In this document: positions 24,380 to 33,333 of the stretch, in pieces
Layout: each line of letters opens with the position of its first letter
How positions within the stretch are numbered: position 1 is the stretch's first letter
NCBI GenBank assembly: GCA_964603325.1
Contig: CAZRUH010000001.1
Coordinates: 1-52,053, forward strand
DNA from: LSNR01 sp964603325
Lineage (GTDB): Bacteria > Patescibacteriota > Minisyncoccia > Moranbacterales > UBA9337
DNA: 52,053 nucleotides
Direction of reading: 5' to 3'
The notes under the pieces: generated by a model
What the model saw: only the letters and a program-made list of their open reading frames with translations
Told to the model about the DNA's origin: nothing
Database searches by the model: none
Made by a program: the position numbers and the translations under genes

Positions 24380-25516
24380 TTACAAAGATTTATAAAGTTT
24401 TGTATATTCTTTGTCAGCCCTTTTAATACTGAAATTTTCTAAAACATATTGGCGAGCTTGCTTACCAATCGCTAATCTTTTTTCTTTATTATCGTGAAGT
24501 TCTAAAATTGCTTGAGTTAATTCATCAACATTCCCGGCTTCAACGGTTAGAGAGTTTTTTTTATTAGCGAACTCTTTTAAAATTGGAATATTGGAAAGAA
24601 TAACCGGCTTTTCGCAAGCCATCGCTTCAATAACTGCTAGAGGAACATCAAATTTTCCTCTCATATTTTCAACAGGAAAAAGACTGATATCGCAAAGATT
24701 GTAAATATCGGACATTTTGTAGTTGCCATCGTCATGAAAAGAAACATTTTTTAGCAAATTGTACTTTTTTAATTTGGCAATAACTTTATTTTTTTTATGA
24801 GCGTCTTTTTTATTTTTCACCCTAACCGCTAGTGATAATTTGAGTTTGGGAATTTTTTTAGAGGCACCTATAAAGGCATCTATAACGCTATCCATTGCTC
24901 CCAGTCGTACATATTCACCGGAAAAATTAATAATAAAATCGGAATCACTAAACTTAAATTTATCTAATAATTTTTTATTTTTAGTTCTTAATTTGTAATT
25001 TTTTAAATCAATTCCGGGATAAACCTTGTAAACATTATTGAGATTTAGTGCTTCTAATTTTCTTTTAGCATACTCTGAATAAGTAGTGATAACATCACCA
25101 AACATCATTTTCTTGATTTTTTTATCGGAAAAAATATCTTCACGGATAGTGGCAACAGTCTGAATTGATTTTGATTTTTTCCCGAAAATTTTTTTAACTA
25201 AAAAAGAACTCAATGGCGTCGGTGTAAAAAAATAATGAACAATATCAAATTTCTTTTTATTTTTAAATTGAAAATTTAAGGCTTTTAATTTTTGAGAAAA
25301 ACTAAAATCATTCTGTGAGGAAGTATAAATTGGATGCTGAATAATATTTTTCGGTAAATTTGGCAAGATGCCTTTGGTCATTAAATGAATTTCCAAATCG
25401 GAATTGTTTTTAGCAACTTCTTTTGCCAAATTATAAGCAAAGTTTTTACTGGCCTCATCCCATGGAGGAGCGATTGGACGAGAAACAAATAATATTTTTA
25501 CTTTATCTTTTGTCAT
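24380..25516 (-). CDS. GT4-family glycosyltransferase
   Basis: A 378-residue GT-B protein. Start MTKDKVKILFVSRPIAPPWDEASKN with the acceptor-side loop; the C-terminal domain has the NFSGEYVRLGAMDSVIDAF region and the E-x7-E-like segment (PLAVIEAMACEKPVILSN, with Glu and Glu near residue 300). The final SIKRADKEYTKLYK helix is usual for GT4. Located 10 bp after priA on the same strand. Donor and acceptor unknown; it is the second GT4 enzyme in the window and differs clearly from the one at 8554. Confidence 0.85.
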   Translation of the reverse strand: MTKDKVKILFVSRPIAPPWDEASKNFAYNLAKEVAKNNSDLEIHLMTKGILPNLPKNIIQHPIYTSSQNDFSFSQKLKALNFQFKNKKKFDIVHYFFTPTPLSSFLVKKIFGKKSKSIQTVATIREDIFSDKKIKKMMFGDVITTYSEYAKRKLEALNLNNVYKVYPGIDLKNYKLRTKNKKLLDKFKFSDSDFIINFSGEYVRLGAMDSVIDAFIGASKKIPKLKLSLAVRVKNKKDAHKKNKVIAKLKKYNLLKNVSFHDDGNYKMSDIYNLCDISLFPVENMRGKFDVPLAVIEAMACEKPVILSNIPILKEFANKKNSLTVEAGNVDELTQAILELHDNKEKRLAIGKQARQYVLENFSIKRADKEYTKLYKSL

Positions 25517-25526
25517 TTTATTGTTG

Positions 25527-27521
25527 TTAAATCGTATTAATCGGTTCTATATCTATTATCCAACCGGATTTTAATGATTTAATAATTGTTATCAATTTTT
25601 TAGGAATTTTAGGATAATTTTTAGTTTTGATGAGTATTTGCCGGCGATAACGGCCACGAATTTTCGGGTTTAAAGGTTCTTGTGGTGGATAAATTTGCAA
25701 ATTGGAGTTTTGTTTAATGCTGGATATCCTTTCGTAAACAGCTTGAGTTTCTTTGATACTCAAAGTCTTATCATAGTTTTGAAAGACTAATTTAATAATA
25801 TGCATAAATGGAGGATAATTCAAGGCGCGTCGTTGCTTGATTTCATATTGGTAAAAACTCGTGTATTTTTTTTCACTTGCCCATTGAATTATTTTATTTT
25901 CCGGGTGATAGGTTTGGATGATCGCTGTTCCTGAGAAAATAGAATTGGTGCGATTAATTCTACCGACAGCTTGCGAGATCAGAGAAAAGGCAATCTCATC
26001 AGTATAAAAATCAGGAAAGCCAAATAGGCTGTCGGCATCAACTATTCCCACCAAGCCAACATTTGGCAAATCCCATGCCTTAGTTATCATTTGAGTTCCG
26101 ACAAGAATATCTATTTTTTTTTGAGAAAAATCTTGCCAAAGTTTTTCTTGCGCGTGAGTGGTTTTTAAAGAGGAAGAGTCAGCTCGTGCAATCTTTGCGC
26201 TTGGAAAAAGTTTATTAATTTCCACTTCAATTTTTTCAGTTCCCAGTCCGATATTTTTAAAAATCATTTCTTGGCAATTGGGACAAACCGGAAAATCTCC
26301 GGCTTCAAATTTGCAATGCAAACATTCGTAATTCCCTTTATTCCTATAAGTAAGCGCTCGTTCACAATCGGGGCATTTTAGAACTTCTTTGCAATTAGCG
26401 CAAATCGTAAAAGAACTCATTCCTTGTTTATTGATAAAGAGAATAATTTGTCGTTTGTGTTTCAAATTATAGCGCACTTCGTTTTTCAATTCTTTGGAAA
26501 GCGGTGAGACAGTTTTAATTTTCTTCCAATTATCCCAATGTTCTTTTCTCAAATCAACAATTATGTTTCTTTCGGAAGTATCGTTTTTAGAAATCTTGTC
26601 TAAAGTTAAAAGTTTTATTTTTCTTTTCTTAGCTTGATAATAAGTTTCTATTCGCGGAGTGGCTGAGCCAAAAACCAACTTGCAATTAAAAACTTTTGCA
26701 AGTTCAACAGACACTGTTCTGGAATCATAGCGAGGATTCATATCCCATTGTTTGTGCGAAATGTCGTGCTCTTCGTCAATTATGATGAGTTTTAAATTTT
26801 TAAAAGGAGCGAAAACCGCTTGACGAGTTCCAATAACTATCTTTGCTTTTCCTGATTTAACTCTATTCCAATTTTTGTAAAACTGTCCTTTTGTAATTTT
26901 ACTGTGAAGAACGACTACCTCTTTCCCGAATTCTTTTCCATAGCGTTCTATTTCTTGAGCGATGCCGGTTAATTCTGGCAATAAAATCAATGCTTGGGAA
27001 TTTCTGGATTTTATCATTTTCTTTATAATTTCAAAGTATACTTGTGTCTTTCCGGAAGAAGATTCGCCGAACAATAAAAATTTAGAATATTTTTTACTGG
27101 TGGTAATAATAGAAATAGCCAATTTTTGTTGAGAGGTTAGAATAACTTTTTCTTGGGAGGCACTATTTTTTGAATTGGTTTTTTTGCGACTACCGACTAT
27201 GTTTGGAACAAATTTTTTTAAAGCAATTCCCAAAGAACAAACATAATATTCAGAAATAAAAGAGGCTAAGGATATTTGTTTCTTGGTTAAAAAATTTTTT
27301 TCAACAATTTGTTTAATTTTTTTCAATTGAATGTTTCCTTCTCGGAGGAAATCGTTTTTATTATTTATAACAATTCCTTTAATTTTTCTTTTTCCAAAAG
27401 GAATTTCAACTAAGGTTCCAAAAGGAATTTTTTCAAAATAGAGATAATGAAAAAAAGCATTCCGAGACGGAGGAATTTTTATTAGTGGTACAATGGTAAT
27501 AATATGTTTGTATTTTTTCAT
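25527..27521 (-). CDS. priA: Primosomal helicase PriA
   Basis: A 664-residue 3'-5' DExH helicase that reloads DnaB at stalled forks and recombination intermediates. Seen: N-terminal DNA-binding domain (FGTLVEIPFGKRKIKGIV), Walker A as GESSSGKT (about residue 155), DEEH box (IIIDEEHDISHKQWD), two zinc clusters built from eight cysteines (CANCKEVLKCPDCE and CLHCKFEAG...CPNC), then GTQMITKAWDLPNVGLVGI and QAVGRINR as the last helicase motif. Length slightly short of 730. Together with DnaB at 41913 it covers replication restart. Confidence 0.95.
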   Translation of the reverse strand: MKKYKHIITIVPLIKIPPSRNAFFHYLYFEKIPFGTLVEIPFGKRKIKGIVINNKNDFLREGNIQLKKIKQIVEKNFLTKKQISLASFISEYYVCSLGIALKKFVPNIVGSRKKTNSKNSASQEKVILTSQQKLAISIITTSKKYSKFLLFGESSSGKTQVYFEIIKKMIKSRNSQALILLPELTGIAQEIERYGKEFGKEVVVLHSKITKGQFYKNWNRVKSGKAKIVIGTRQAVFAPFKNLKLIIIDEEHDISHKQWDMNPRYDSRTVSVELAKVFNCKLVFGSATPRIETYYQAKKRKIKLLTLDKISKNDTSERNIIVDLRKEHWDNWKKIKTVSPLSKELKNEVRYNLKHKRQIILFINKQGMSSFTICANCKEVLKCPDCERALTYRNKGNYECLHCKFEAGDFPVCPNCQEMIFKNIGLGTEKIEVEINKLFPSAKIARADSSSLKTTHAQEKLWQDFSQKKIDILVGTQMITKAWDLPNVGLVGIVDADSLFGFPDFYTDEIAFSLISQAVGRINRTNSIFSGTAIIQTYHPENKIIQWASEKKYTSFYQYEIKQRRALNYPPFMHIIKLVFQNYDKTLSIKETQAVYERISSIKQNSNLQIYPPQEPLNPKIRGRYRRQILIKTKNYPKIPKKLITIIKSLKSGWIIDIEPINTI

Positions 27522-27685
27522 ATCAATATATTAACATATGAAAAGTATAATTAATATATTTTTTAAAAGTTTAATCTGATGGGAATATATATTTAGACTA
27601 GTGAAACAGTAGATGGTAAAACTTCTCTGGGAAACATTGAAAGTTTGGCGGAGTTGTCTGTGAAGTGGTTATTTTGTATATTTTC

Positions 27686-27714
27686 TTGACAAATTTTTAA
27701 AAATATGCTACTTT
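27686..27714 (+). promoter_or_regulatory. Promoter of the surface protein-sortase pair
   Basis: TTGACA (27686-27691), 17-bp spacer, TACTTT (27709-27714) with TGC before it (extended -10). The remaining upstream region (27522-27685) shows a 28-codon protein-like stretch without a start codon and nothing I can name. Confidence 0.7.
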
Positions 27715-27766
27715 TCAGAGTTAAAATTATTAAATATTAAATTCGGGTGAATGTTCTTGTTTTTTA

Positions 27767-29815
27767 ATGGGAACATTGGCGCTGGTCAAAAGTATGGTGA
27801 AATTTAGTAAGATATTTTTATTAATGTCGCTTGTCTTGTTGGGCAATGTTTCTGCGGTCAAGTTTGCAAAAGCGGCTACAACCTACAATTTCAATGAACT
27901 ATATCTTTGCACAATAAACAAGGATCTTTGTTCTCCGCAAAAAACAAGAACCGTAAACGTTTCTCAAGAAGGAGATTATTCTTTGCGTGTAACCGTGGAA
28001 AGAGGAAATGATCTTTCAAGGCATGAGTGTCAAGATCAAGAATCGTTTTATATGGTGATTAATGGGCAAAGGACTTCCACCGTTAATGATCCTGATAGGT
28101 GTGAATGGCAAGGAACGGTAAAGACGCAATCCGTTTCCGGAAGGTATCATTTTAACAGAGGGAATAATACAATAGTTTTTCATCATGCTTATAATTTGGC
28201 GCAAGCTGAAAGCGTAGAAAGTTTAACGGTGAAAAGTTTGGAAATTACCAGAATCCCAAATCCAATAGATGGTCAATGCGGAACGGCAAATGGAAAAACT
28301 TATAACTCAAGACCAAACGATAATCTTTGTTCGGTTGGAACTCCTTCGGATGTTTTTGGTTTTGGTCCGTGGACATGGCAATGTTCCGGGTATGATGGTG
28401 GTAGAACTGTTAATTGTTCTGCTGATATAGTGAATCCTTCTTGCGGAACGGCAAACGGAAGAACATTTTCATCAGCACCAAATAGCAATCTTTGTTCTGT
28501 AGGATCACATACCTCAGTAAGAGAAAGTGATGATACATGGGACTGGCAATGTGTAAAGGGAACAAAAAGAGTTTCTTGTCAGGCAAACAAGTATGTTCCG
28601 GTTTGTGGAAATGATATAGTTGATAGTGGTGAACAATGCGATGATGGAAACAATCAAGATGGTGATGGTTGCAGTTCTTCTTGCAGAACAGAAGGAACTT
28701 CTATAAGGATAGATAAAAATGATAATGACAATGGAGATGATCAACAAAATATAGAAAGAAACGGGGTGGCGGAATTTAAAATAGAGATTACCAATGTGGG
28801 AGAAAGGTCATTAGAGAATGTTGTTGTTAGAGATGAAAGAACTCCCTCTTGCAGTAAAACTGCGAATGAAACCAGAGCATTATATAGTGGTGATTATTTA
28901 TCTCCGGGAGAAAGTTTTTCTTATACTTGCTCCAACAACAATGTTCTTTCCGGATATACAAATGTGGCAAGAGTTATTGCTGACGGAATAAACGGTGGCA
29001 ACAGCGTTACTGATAGTGATACAAGCAATGTTTCTGTTTTTATTCCGGAATCTTGTGGTGATGGCGCAATAAATCAGCCATCGGAACAGTGTGACAACGG
29101 TTCTGATAATGGGAATGTTTGCTTGCCTGAATATGGGGGAAGTTGTCAGTATTGTTCTTCAACTTGTGAATTGATTACATTGAATGGAGGAAATTGTGGT
29201 AATGGGGAGATTGATGGAAATGAACAATGCGATGATGGAAACAATCAAGATGGTGATGGTTGCAGTTCTTCTTGCAGAATAGAAGAAACTCCGGAGCCAA
29301 CTCCGGAACCAACTCCGGAACCAACCCCGGAGAAAACTAAAAAATGTAAGGGAACCATCGGAAATTACATTTGGCTAGATATTAATGGTGACGGAAAACA
29401 AGATGCCAATGAAAAGGGAATTAAGAATATCAGGTTAAAATTAAAATGGGCCGGTAAAGATGGAAAATGGGGAAACTCAGATGATAAAACGTGGAAAACT
29501 CACACCAATAAAAAGGGTCGTTACGTTTTTGAAAATCTTTGTAAAGGAAAATACAAATTATATGTAAATGATTTAGATACCAAAAAATATTCTAAAACCT
29601 ATGACCCGGATGGAAAGAAGGATAATAAAACCAAGATTAAGCTAAAAACCAGAAAAGATGAGTATACTAAGGCTGATTTTGGTTATAATAAAAAGAAAAC
29701 CACTCCGGCTACCGGAGCGGGAGAAATAGCATTATATCTTTCAGGATTGCTTTCTTTTGTAGGATTTCTTTCTTATAAACAATATCAGAGCAAGGCAATT
29801 CAAATTAAAAAATAA
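27767..29815 (+). CDS. Large secreted cysteine-rich surface protein with SdrD-B-like domain and sorting-signal-like C-terminus
   Basis: A 682-residue exported protein. A signal peptide follows the second in-frame ATG (27797; MVKFSKIFLLMSLVLLG, cleavage likely after AKA), so 27797 may be the true start. Then come a beta-rich domain, two related Cys/Trp modules (CGTANGKTY and CGTANGRTF), and two near-identical CGN-type cysteine-rich repeats with a GEQCDDGNNQDGDGCSSSC core. Between these is a DUF11-like domain (about residues 335-425). A PEPTPEPTPEPT spacer precedes an SdrD-B-like domain (IGNYIWLDINGDGKQDANE, about 527-640). The end has PATGAGE, a hydrophobic helix and a basic tail, resembling an LPXTG-type signal. 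A sortase gene follows. Confidence 0.82.
   Translation: MGTLALVKSMVKFSKIFLLMSLVLLGNVSAVKFAKAATTYNFNELYLCTINKDLCSPQKTRTVNVSQEGDYSLRVTVERGNDLSRHECQDQESFYMVINGQRTSTVNDPDRCEWQGTVKTQSVSGRYHFNRGNNTIVFHHAYNLAQAESVESLTVKSLEITRIPNPIDGQCGTANGKTYNSRPNDNLCSVGTPSDVFGFGPWTWQCSGYDGGRTVNCSADIVNPSCGTANGRTFSSAPNSNLCSVGSHTSVRESDDTWDWQCVKGTKRVSCQANKYVPVCGNDIVDSGEQCDDGNNQDGDGCSSSCRTEGTSIRIDKNDNDNGDDQQNIERNGVAEFKIEITNVGERSLENVVVRDERTPSCSKTANETRALYSGDYLSPGESFSYTCSNNNVLSGYTNVARVIADGINGGNSVTDSDTSNVSVFIPESCGDGAINQPSEQCDNGSDNGNVCLPEYGGSCQYCSSTCELITLNGGNCGNGEIDGNEQCDDGNNQDGDGCSSSCRIEETPEPTPEPTPEPTPEKTKKCKGTIGNYIWLDINGDGKQDANEKGIKNIRLKLKWAGKDGKWGNSDDKTWKTHTNKKGRYVFENLCKGKYKLYVNDLDTKKYSKTYDPDGKKDNKTKIKLKTRKDEYTKADFGYNKKKTTPATGAGEIALYLSGLLSFVGFLSYKQYQSKAIQIKK
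28630..28688 (+). repeat. 59-bp direct repeat, copy 1
   Basis: Identical at every base to 29221-29279. It encodes the EQCDDGNNQDGDGCSSSCR core of the cysteine-rich repeat in the surface protein. Confidence 0.95.
29221..29279 (+). repeat. 59-bp direct repeat, copy 2
   Basis: Exact copy of 28630-28688 about 590 bp downstream in the same gene and frame. Identity at silent positions points to recent duplication or gene conversion. Confidence 0.95.
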
Positions 29816-29859
29816 ATGGTTTTATAAAAAACAATGATCTCGCTTTGGGACTGTTGTTT

Positions 29860-29867
29860 GGAGAGAG
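29860..29867 (+). promoter_or_regulatory. Strong Shine-Dalgarno site for the sortase gene
   Basis: GGAGAGAG six bases before the ATG at 29874. Most genes in this window lack such a site, so it fixes the start and suggests independent high initiation. Confidence 0.7.
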
Positions 29868-29873
29868 AAATAT

Positions 29874-30887
29874 ATGAACACTTTCAGAAAAAAAGTAAAG
29901 TGGATGACGCTGTTTGGCATCTTGACATTTATCATTTTTTATTTGATTAATTCTGATGTCAACTCACTTAAAAAGACATTTTGCGATTCTTATTGCGATG
30001 AATACAATTATGTAAAAAACAAAGAAATTCCTCAGTATTGGTTGGATAAATATGGAATTGAAATTAAAGATGAAAGCGATTTAACGGCGGATATTGATAA
30101 TGATGGATTAATCTTAAGACAAGAGTATAAATATTTTACCAATCCGCTTAATCCGGACACGGACGGCGATGGGTATAAAGACGGGAAAGAGGTTCGTGAT
30201 GGGTACAATCCTTTGGGGGAGGGTAGATTGGATATTGATGGTGATAGATTGCCCGATAATTGGGAAGAAAAATATGGCTTGAGTTTAAGTGATAACGATT
30301 ATAATTTAGATCCGGATAACGATGGCTTGTTGAATTATTTGGAATATAAGTACGGGACAAATCCACTGGAGGCGGATACGGACGGAGATGGCTACAATGA
30401 TTTACATGAGATAAGAAATGGCTATGATCCGGATGCTCCCGGAAGTTTAAGACCGGAATATACTTTAATTATCAAAAAAATAAAGGTGTCTGTTCCCATT
30501 ATTTGGTCAAAGAGTTTTTTGGAGGATGATATGTTGGAAGAATTAAAGAGTGGTGTTGTTTTGTATCCAAAAACCGGAGTTCCCGGACAAAATGGAAATG
30601 CGGTAATTTCCGGACATAGTAGTAATTATATCTGGGTAAAAGGAAAATACAATTATGTTTTTCGCAAATTAAATAATTTAAAAATTGGAGATAAGATAAA
30701 CATTAAGGTCAAACAAAAGAACGGAAAAGAATTTAATTATAATTATATAGTTTCAATGAAGAAGGTTGTTGTTGCTGATGATGGCAAAATTTTTGCTGAG
30801 ACTAAAAAGCCGGCAATAACATTGGTTACTTGTTGGCCTCTTGGAACTAATTGGAAAAGATTGATGGTTAGAGCATATATTGAATAA
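29874..30887 (+). CDS. Sortase with N-terminal calcium-binding (thrombospondin type 3) repeats
   Basis: A 337-residue membrane-anchored protein: N-terminal helix (about residues 10-27), then three to four D-x-D-x-D-G blocks (about 68-190; for example DIDNDGLI, DTDGDGYKDGKE, DPDNDGLL, DTDGDGYNDLHE), and a C-terminal sortase domain (about 200-337). Catalytic residues are visible: His in ISGHSSNY, Cys in TLVTCWPLG and Arg in RLMVRA. Sortases cleave a C-terminal sorting motif and transfer the protein to the cell wall or to another subunit. The gene lies 58 bp after a surface protein with a PATGAGE tail, its likely substrate. The calcium repeats are unusual on a sortase and might gate activity or place the enzyme away from the membrane. 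Confidence 0.9.
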   Translation: MNTFRKKVKWMTLFGILTFIIFYLINSDVNSLKKTFCDSYCDEYNYVKNKEIPQYWLDKYGIEIKDESDLTADIDNDGLILRQEYKYFTNPLNPDTDGDGYKDGKEVRDGYNPLGEGRLDIDGDRLPDNWEEKYGLSLSDNDYNLDPDNDGLLNYLEYKYGTNPLEADTDGDGYNDLHEIRNGYDPDAPGSLRPEYTLIIKKIKVSVPIIWSKSFLEDDMLEELKSGVVLYPKTGVPGQNGNAVISGHSSNYIWVKGKYNYVFRKLNNLKIGDKINIKVKQKNGKEFNYNYIVSMKKVVVADDGKIFAETKKPAITLVTCWPLGTNWKRLMVRAYIE

Positions 30888-30910
30888 TAATTTTTTTGAA
30901 TTACAGTGAA

Positions 30911-30948
30911 ACAATAAAAAACACCGCTATAGCGGTGTTTTTTATTGT
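30911..30948. terminator. Bidirectional terminator after the sortase gene
   Basis: A perfect 38-bp palindrome centred at 30929/30930. Its GC-rich core ACACCGCTA/TAGCGGTGT is flanked by an A run and a T run. Confidence 0.92.
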
Positions 30949-31008
30949 TATTTTTTTATAAAAATAGTAATATTAGAAATGAAATTATTTTTTGTAGTTG
31001 CCAAAATT

Positions 31009-31716
31009 ATGTATAATGTTAAATTGGAAAATTTTGAGGGTCCATTAGATTTATTGCTTGAACTTATAAACAAAAATAAACTTGATATAAATGATATTAG
31101 TTTGGCTCAAATAGCAAATCAATATTTGGAGTATTTGGAAGATAAAAGCAATATAGATTTAAATAATTTGGCTGACTTTTTGACAATAGCTTCAAACTTA
31201 ATTTTAATAAAGTCAAAATCGTTGTTGCCTTTATTAAAATTTACCGAAGAAGAGGAAGAAGAAATTGCCGACTTAAAACAACAAATTAAAGAATATAAAA
31301 AATTTAAAGAAATATCGGTTGTACTTAAAAAAATATATGAAGATGATAAAAATGCTTATTCTCGGGAATTGTTCTATTCTGAAAAAATTATTTTCAGACC
31401 TCCAAAAAACATATCATTAAAAAAATTGGAAAATATTTATGGCAATGTTTTAAAAGAAATACCAGTTATGAAGAAACTCAAGAAAGATAAAATAAAAAAA
31501 ATAATTTCTTTAAAGAAAAAAATAATCAATTTGCAGGAAGTAATAAGAAAAAAAATAAAAGTATCTTTTGATGAATTGATTAAAGATAGGGCCTCCGATC
31601 GTACAGAAGTAGTGGTTTCTTTTTTGGCAATTCTAGAAATGATTAAACAAAATATCATAATTGTTGAGCAAGCAAATTCCTTTGATGAAATAATTCTTAA
31701 AAAGAATAGTTTATAA
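31009..31716 (+). CDS. scpA: Segregation and condensation protein ScpA
   Basis: A 235-residue kleisin that bridges SMC heads and binds ScpB. The start at 31009 yields the canonical MYNVKLENFEGPLDLLLELI; an ATG at 30979 would add ten non-family residues. FLTIASNLILIKSKSLLP and the C-terminal winged helix (VSFLAILEMIKQNIIIVEQ) are typical. Followed 17 bp later by scpB, as in most bacteria. No smc gene is in the window. Confidence 0.94.
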   Translation: MYNVKLENFEGPLDLLLELINKNKLDINDISLAQIANQYLEYLEDKSNIDLNNLADFLTIASNLILIKSKSLLPLLKFTEEEEEEIADLKQQIKEYKKFKEISVVLKKIYEDDKNAYSRELFYSEKIIFRPPKNISLKKLENIYGNVLKEIPVMKKLKKDKIKKIISLKKKIINLQEVIRKKIKVSFDELIKDRASDRTEVVVSFLAILEMIKQNIIIVEQANSFDEIILKKNSL

Positions 31717-31733
31717 TTACCCCACATAAATAT

Positions 31734-32309
31734 ATGAAAGATGATAAAATAAAGTCAATAATAGAAAGCCTATTGTTTGCCAAAGGAAAATCAATTTCTA
31801 TTATTCAATTGGCGAAGAATATCGGTGTTTCTAAAAAGAAAACGGCAGAGGTGGTTGGAAATATCGTGGATGAATATATTAAAAGAGATGGTGGCTTAAC
31901 TATTATTCAAAAAGATGATAGAATACAGATGGTAAGCGCTCCCAAAAATGCAAGTTATGTAAACAAAATGTTGGGAGAATATACAAAAGCAAAATTGAGC
32001 AGAGTGGCTTTGGAAACATTATCAATTATTGCCTATAGGGGACCGATAACTAAACTTGAAATAGAAGCTATTCGGGGAGTTAATTGCAGTTTTGTTTTAA
32101 GAAATCTTCTATTGCGTGGGCTTATTGTTAAAAAAAGAACTGGAGATAAGAATTGTTTATATGAAATTTCATTTAATTTTCTAAAAGAAATGGGTATAAG
32201 GAGTATAAAAGAACTACCTAATTATGAAAAACTTTCAAAAGACAACAGGGTTGAAACAATTATCAAAATACACACGGAAAAAAACCGGCAAGAGAAGGAC
32301 AATGTTTAG
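31734..32309 (+). CDS. scpB: Segregation and condensation protein ScpB
   Basis: A 191-residue protein with two winged helices that dimerises and clamps ScpA. IIESLLFAKGKSISIIQLAK, the LSRVALETLSIIAYRGPITKLEIE core and IRGVNCSFVLRNLLLRGLI are diagnostic. Its end overlaps the start of dacA by 8 bp (ATGTTTAG), so the two are probably coupled in translation. Confidence 0.95.
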   Translation: MKDDKIKSIIESLLFAKGKSISIIQLAKNIGVSKKKTAEVVGNIVDEYIKRDGGLTIIQKDDRIQMVSAPKNASYVNKMLGEYTKAKLSRVALETLSIIAYRGPITKLEIEAIRGVNCSFVLRNLLLRGLIVKKRTGDKNCLYEISFNFLKEMGIRSIKELPNYEKLSKDNRVETIIKIHTEKNRQEKDNV

Positions 32310-33315
32310 ATTGAGTATAGTTTCTTTTTTTGTCATAATACTTGCCTTCATTTTTTATGGAGATAAGTTTTCCATAGGGAAAGATAATGATAAAATATTT
32401 TCCAAAAATTCGGTTGTGGAGGGAGTTTTTGATGAAAGTAACAACAAAAAAAGCATAGTATCAAAATATAGTTTTCCTGTAGCAATATATAAACCAACAA
32501 AAAAACCGGAAGCAACAAAATTATCTGTTTCAAACGCGCATGCTTCGGTAATCTTGGATGTTGATTCGGGGACATTGCTTCATTATGAAAATGGGGAACA
32601 AAAGAGACAAATAGCTTCATTAACCAAATTGATGACAGCTGTTTTGGTTGTTGAGAAAATAAAAAATTTGGATAAGGAAGTGGTAACAATAGATGCGGAC
32701 GCTGTTTATCAGGAAGGAACAAAGATAGGGTGTCCTCGCTCCGGTTATTGTATCAGCAATAGGTTGAAAATAGGCGAAAAAATTTCAGCAAAGTCATTAT
32801 TGATGGCAATGCTAATGAATAGCGCCAACGATTCTGCTGTGGCATTGGCAAAACATATTGCCGGTTCGGAAAAAGATTTTGTAAAAATGATGAATGAAAA
32901 GGCTAAAGAAATGGGACTTAAAAACACTAACTTCTGCACTCCGTCCGGATTGGAAATTGATGGTCATGAAGAAGAGTGTTATTCGTCAGCTTATGATGTG
33001 GCAAGAATAGCGGTGTATTCAATGAGATATAAAATCATTTGGGATATTTTTAAAACTCCGGGAACAAAGATATATTCAATTGATGGGAAATATTCACACA
33101 AAATATTTAATACCGATCGTTTATTGGATGAAATGCCGAATTGTTTAGGTACGAAAACGGGTTTCACTCCTTTGGCTGGAAAATCACTGATGTTGGCGGC
33201 TATTGATAAATCCGGGAAACATCGGGTGGTGGCAGTGGTTTTGGATGATCCTTATCGTTGGCGAGATGCAAAAAATATGATAGAGTGGGCATTTGAATCT
33301 TATCTATGGAAATAA
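32302..33315 (+). CDS. dacA: D-alanyl-D-alanine carboxypeptidase (PBP5/DacA type, S11 family)
   Basis: A 337-residue exported serine peptidase that trims the terminal D-Ala of peptidoglycan stem peptides. The start at 32302 gives an N-terminal membrane anchor/signal (FRLSIVSFFVIILAFIFYG); the upstream in-frame ATG at 32224 would lie deep within scpB. Active-site motifs are complete: S-x-x-K in ASLTKLMTA, S-x-N in NSANDSAVALA and K-T-G in GTKTGFTP. The penicillin-binding C-terminal anchor domain of PBP5 is missing, so the protein is held by its N-terminal helix. It leads into murG and murC. Confidence 0.93.
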   Translation: MFRLSIVSFFVIILAFIFYGDKFSIGKDNDKIFSKNSVVEGVFDESNNKKSIVSKYSFPVAIYKPTKKPEATKLSVSNAHASVILDVDSGTLLHYENGEQKRQIASLTKLMTAVLVVEKIKNLDKEVVTIDADAVYQEGTKIGCPRSGYCISNRLKIGEKISAKSLLMAMLMNSANDSAVALAKHIAGSEKDFVKMMNEKAKEMGLKNTNFCTPSGLEIDGHEEECYSSAYDVARIAVYSMRYKIIWDIFKTPGTKIYSIDGKYSHKIFNTDRLLDEMPNCLGTKTGFTPLAGKSLMLAAIDKSGKHRVVAVVLDDPYRWRDAKNMIEWAFESYLWK

Positions 33316-33333
33316 TTAATAATTTTTTGTTAT

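Noticed and set aside
27611..27690. Small gene upstream of the surface protein
   Set aside because: A 28-codon protein-like stretch exists but lacks a start codon, and the ATG in another frame gives only 16 residues. Not supportable.
31012..31017. TATAAT at the start of scpA as a promoter
   Set aside because: No -35 at proper distance, and it would place the transcript start after the best ATG. Likely chance in AT-rich DNA.
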